Shown here piece by piece: positions 62,501 through 64,000 of a stretch of 64,000 nt of DNA. A program made the translations under genes and the position numbers. This DNA comes from Lactobacillaceae bacterium (GTDB taxonomy: Bacteria; Bacillota; Bacilli; Lactobacillales; Lactobacillaceae): contig CADFHB010000001.1 in the NCBI GenBank assembly GCA_902834055.1, positions 62,001 through 126,000 of the forward strand, given 5' to 3'. Each line of letters opens with the position of its first letter. The first letter of the stretch is position 1. Below the pieces are notes generated by a model that was not told the DNA's origin, made no database searches, and saw only the letters and a list, made by a program, of their open reading frames with translations.

Positions 62501-62677
62501 ATGAAATACTTTGCAGGTTTTGCACTCGGCGTTGCGATGACGATTAGCATGATGTACGGCTTTTTCACAGTTTTCTGCATCTGCTTGTTTGTCAGTTTTG
62601 TTCTAGCGCTTAGCGTATGCAAGCCGATGATGGACGACGAAGGCAAAAAGAAAAGCGCTAGTGCCCGGCAGCACTAA
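62501..62677 (+). CDS. 58-residue membrane protein
   Basis: Two hydrophobic segments (about 3-20 and 22-41) followed by a charged, lysine-rich tail (KPMMDDEGKKKSASARQH). GGGAGGTGAG precedes ATG 62501; the longer open frame upstream belongs to a shadow of the preceding gene. It may act with the 25-residue peptide, four bases away. No family recognised. Confidence 0.6.
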   Translation: MKYFAGFALGVAMTISMMYGFFTVFCICLFVSFVLALSVCKPMMDDEGKKKSASARQH

Positions 62678-62715
62678 CGCTCAAAAATAAATCAACTACA
62701 AGGAGATTATAACAC

Positions 62716-62898
62716 ATGATGGATGAAAAAGAAGAGGCCTGTGAATGGATTGTAGCCTTTAAGCACAACCTCAGAAAGGCTATTTTTGAAGATTACAGAG
62801 TTACGGTCGGTGATACCCAGACCGTCGAACATTACTACGAAGCACAGGCAAGCTTCGATCGTGAGCTTTGCAAACGAATGGGGTGGGATTATGAATAA
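62716..62898 (+). CDS. Hypothetical small phage protein
   Basis: A 60-residue, largely helical acidic protein (EACEWIVAFKHNLRKAIFEDYRV ... FDRELCKRMGWDYE). AAGGAG lies about ten bases before two tandem ATG codons. It overlaps the next gene by 8 bases. No family recognised. Confidence 0.6.
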   Translation: MMDEKEEACEWIVAFKHNLRKAIFEDYRVTVGDTQTVEHYYEAQASFDRELCKRMGWDYE

Positions 62899-63310
62899 AA
62901 AATATAGGAAAAGCCTTGTGCCAGTTACAAGAATCGTAGTTGTCCGTGAAGGCAATATATACGTGCCTGGTGAATACGATTTAGTCAAAACAAAACTTCA
63001 GGCAGCCAAAAAAGGTGAAACCCCCATTCGTGGGTATTTTGAACTTAGCGTCTTCTCGTGGATTACAAAGCAAAGGCTCAAATCTGGCATTTTAAAAATT
63101 AAGAAATCCTATAACGATTCTAGTTATTCTGACTTGATGACGGTGGAAAGAAAAACTATCCAAAACAGTAAGGTCACTTCAATTAACCAATGTTCATGGG
63201 AAGAAGCCCCTACTAGAATATACCTCGCTAGGCCTGACGATCCTTGGACCAAGGACTTACTAAAGTGGCTTGTTAAAAATAATTTAATGAGCCCTAAATC
63301 AACTGACTGA
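62891..63310 (+). CDS. Hypothetical phage protein
   Basis: A 139-residue basic protein (NKKYRKSLVPVTRIVVVREGN ... DDPWTKDLLKWLVKNNLM). The frame is open 105 bases upstream inside the previous gene, but ATG 62891 follows GGGG and overlaps that gene by 8 bases, the usual coupling. No family recognised. Confidence 0.6.
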   Translation: MNKKYRKSLVPVTRIVVVREGNIYVPGEYDLVKTKLQAAKKGETPIRGYFELSVFSWITKQRLKSGILKIKKSYNDSSYSDLMTVERKTIQNSKVTSINQCSWEEAPTRIYLARPDDPWTKDLLKWLVKNNLMSPKSTD

Positions 63311-63336
63311 ATACCTTTATTTAAGGAGAAAAAGCA

Positions 63337-63477
63337 ATGAACAACATTGATTGGGACGACTTGCAACGACAATATGACGAATCAAATCCATATTGTCCAT
63401 GGATTGAAGATGAACCTAGCTGGTATGACAAGCAACGTGAAAAAGAAGAGTACCAAGCAGATATGGAGGAAGAGTAA
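63337..63477 (+). CDS. 46-residue acidic protein
   Basis: AAGGAG at 63323-63328 precedes ATG 63337. The 46-residue product (NNIDWDDLQRQYDESNP ... ADMEEE) is rich in acidic and aromatic residues. Its TAA overlaps the next ATG in TAATG, showing coupled translation with the Gam-like gene. The stretch DDxxxxYDxxNP is reminiscent of small phage proteins of unknown role. Confidence 0.6.
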   Translation: MNNIDWDDLQRQYDESNPYCPWIEDEPSWYDKQREKEEYQADMEEE

Positions 63478-63965
63478 TGGAAGAAAAAACTAAACGGTTA
63501 GAGTCGGAGGAAGACTTATACAAGGCACTTTATTGGCGACACCAAATTGAAATGGAACAACAAAAGGACGACAAGCAGCGGCAAAAAGAAATTGACGAAA
63601 CAAATAGTTGGTACGAACCGGCACGAGACCAACGTCAAAATGCCTTGGGCTATGTCAACTCACTGATTGACGATTTCTTTATGCGCCAGTACGAAAAAAA
63701 TCCTCACTATCGGTATCGTTCACGTAATGGTTCTGTTTCTAAACGTGAGATTACTACGTTTAATCATGACGATAGCAAGCTCCTAACTCATATTCCTAAT
63801 AAGTTCATTGCAACAAACCCAAAGGTTAAATGGGGCGAATACAAGAAGACATTAACGGCCACCGACGATGGGCGTGCTGTTAACGAAGATGGCGAAATCG
63901 TTGACGGTGTGACTACCACTAAAGGTATCAAAGTAATTATTAAATCACCGGAGGAAGAAAGGTAA
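63477..63965 (+). CDS. Gam-like host-nuclease inhibitor
   Basis: A 162-residue protein with an N-terminal coiled coil (about 10-65), then LGYVNSLIDDFFMRQY, a SVSKREITTF strand and VKWGEYKKTLTATDDGRAV ... DGEIVDGVTT. This is the outline of Mu Gam-like proteins, which bind double-stranded DNA ends and protect them from host exonucleases. The place, just before the expected recombination genes of an early phage operon, agrees. The Gp157 family is an alternative. Confidence 0.6.
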   Translation: MEEKTKRLESEEDLYKALYWRHQIEMEQQKDDKQRQKEIDETNSWYEPARDQRQNALGYVNSLIDDFFMRQYEKNPHYRYRSRNGSVSKREITTFNHDDSKLLTHIPNKFIATNPKVKWGEYKKTLTATDDGRAVNEDGEIVDGVTTTKGIKVIIKSPEEER

Positions 63966-64000
63966 TGGTAGAAGCCGCTAAATCAACCGAGACCGATAAG
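63965..64000 (+). CDS. Start of a further early phage gene
   Basis: ATG 63965 overlaps the previous stop (TAATG), with GGAGGAAG upstream. Twelve codons (MVEAAKSTETDK) are seen before the window ends. A single-strand annealing protein or ATPase is common here, but nothing in the residues shows it. Confidence 0.5.
   Translation, partial: MVEAAKSTETDK

Larger units (their letters stand above)
56655..64000. mobile_element. Left part of a prophage integrated in dprA
   Basis: The host gene dprA stops being homologous near 56660. What follows is a more AT-rich module with tyrosine integrase, lysogeny genes on the reverse strand (CI, ImmA), Cro on the forward strand, a run of small early genes and a Gam-like gene. 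This is the order of temperate Siphoviridae-type phages of lactobacilli. The right end lies outside the window, so packaging and structural genes are not seen and an integrative plasmid-like element is not fully excluded. The left attachment site is expected at about 56641-56664. Confidence 0.88.

Noticed and set aside
1..64000. tRNA or rRNA genes
   Set aside because: No cloverleaf with TTCGAATCC-type arm and no rRNA sequence was recognised by eye; a tRNA search tool was not available.

Overview
The window looks like a Limosilactobacillus (Lactobacillaceae, low-GC Firmicutes) chromosome with the left end of an integrated prophage at its right side. Evidence for the host: T-box leaders on aspS and glyQS, an FMN riboswitch on ribU, a Lactobacillus-type bile salt hydrolase, Firmicutes gene orders (recO-glyQS-dnaG-rpoD, cvfB-xerD-ribT-scpAB-rluB-ribU, ypbB-recQ-LysM-cmk-rpsA-der-hup, ylqF-rnhB-dprA) and dnaE followed directly by pyk. 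In many homofermentative lactobacilli pfkA lies between dnaE and pyk, so its absence fits an obligate heterofermenter. The species cannot be fixed from the sequence alone.

Layout. 1-3641: end of rel, dtd, a reverse-strand fructosamine-kinase-like gene, and T-box-controlled aspS with no hisS beside it. 3700-6468 (reverse): GNAT enzyme and an amino-acid ABC transporter. 6774-11390: rpsU, yqeY, bile salt hydrolase, argGH. 11549-15140: phoH-ybeY-dgkA-era-recO. 15173-21661: T-box glyQS, then dnaG-rpoD. 21897-26285: aminotransferase, trmK, nif3-like gene, pepT, small membrane protein. 26405-31342: dnaE and pyk. 31477-36584: cvfB, a XerD homologue lacking its catalytic tyrosine, ribT, scpA, scpB, rluB, riboswitch-ribU. 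36692-43709: ypbB, recQ, LysM protein, cmk, S1-like protein, der, hup. 43887-50790: TPR protein, a second degenerate tyrosine-recombinase-fold protein (reverse), cca, ABC-F ATPase, thyA, dfrA. 50770-55970: TrhA-family membrane protein (reverse), DegV, SGNH hydrolase, YpmS, YozE, rbgA, rnhB.

From about 56660 to the right edge lies the left arm of a more AT-rich prophage that interrupts dprA after codon 214, just past the conserved FPERNR motif. The leftward lysogeny side carries an intact tyrosine integrase, a gene remnant, a membrane-anchored DEDDh exonuclease with a C-terminal BRCT domain, an 86-residue partner, an ImmA-like protease and a CI-like repressor. The rightward early side carries Cro, a DUF2829/Tad2-like protein, a run of very small genes, a Gam-like nuclease inhibitor and the start of one more gene. 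The early side also holds three copies of a 57-bp module. Each copy carries a leftward extended -10 promoter and a Shine-Dalgarno for a small reverse-strand gene, and a second ribosome site for a forward gene.

The two most promising unexplained systems are the membrane-tethered exonuclease-BRCT cassette in the lysogeny module and the three-fold repeated divergent mini-gene module. The host side also has two Xer-fold proteins that have lost catalytic residues.
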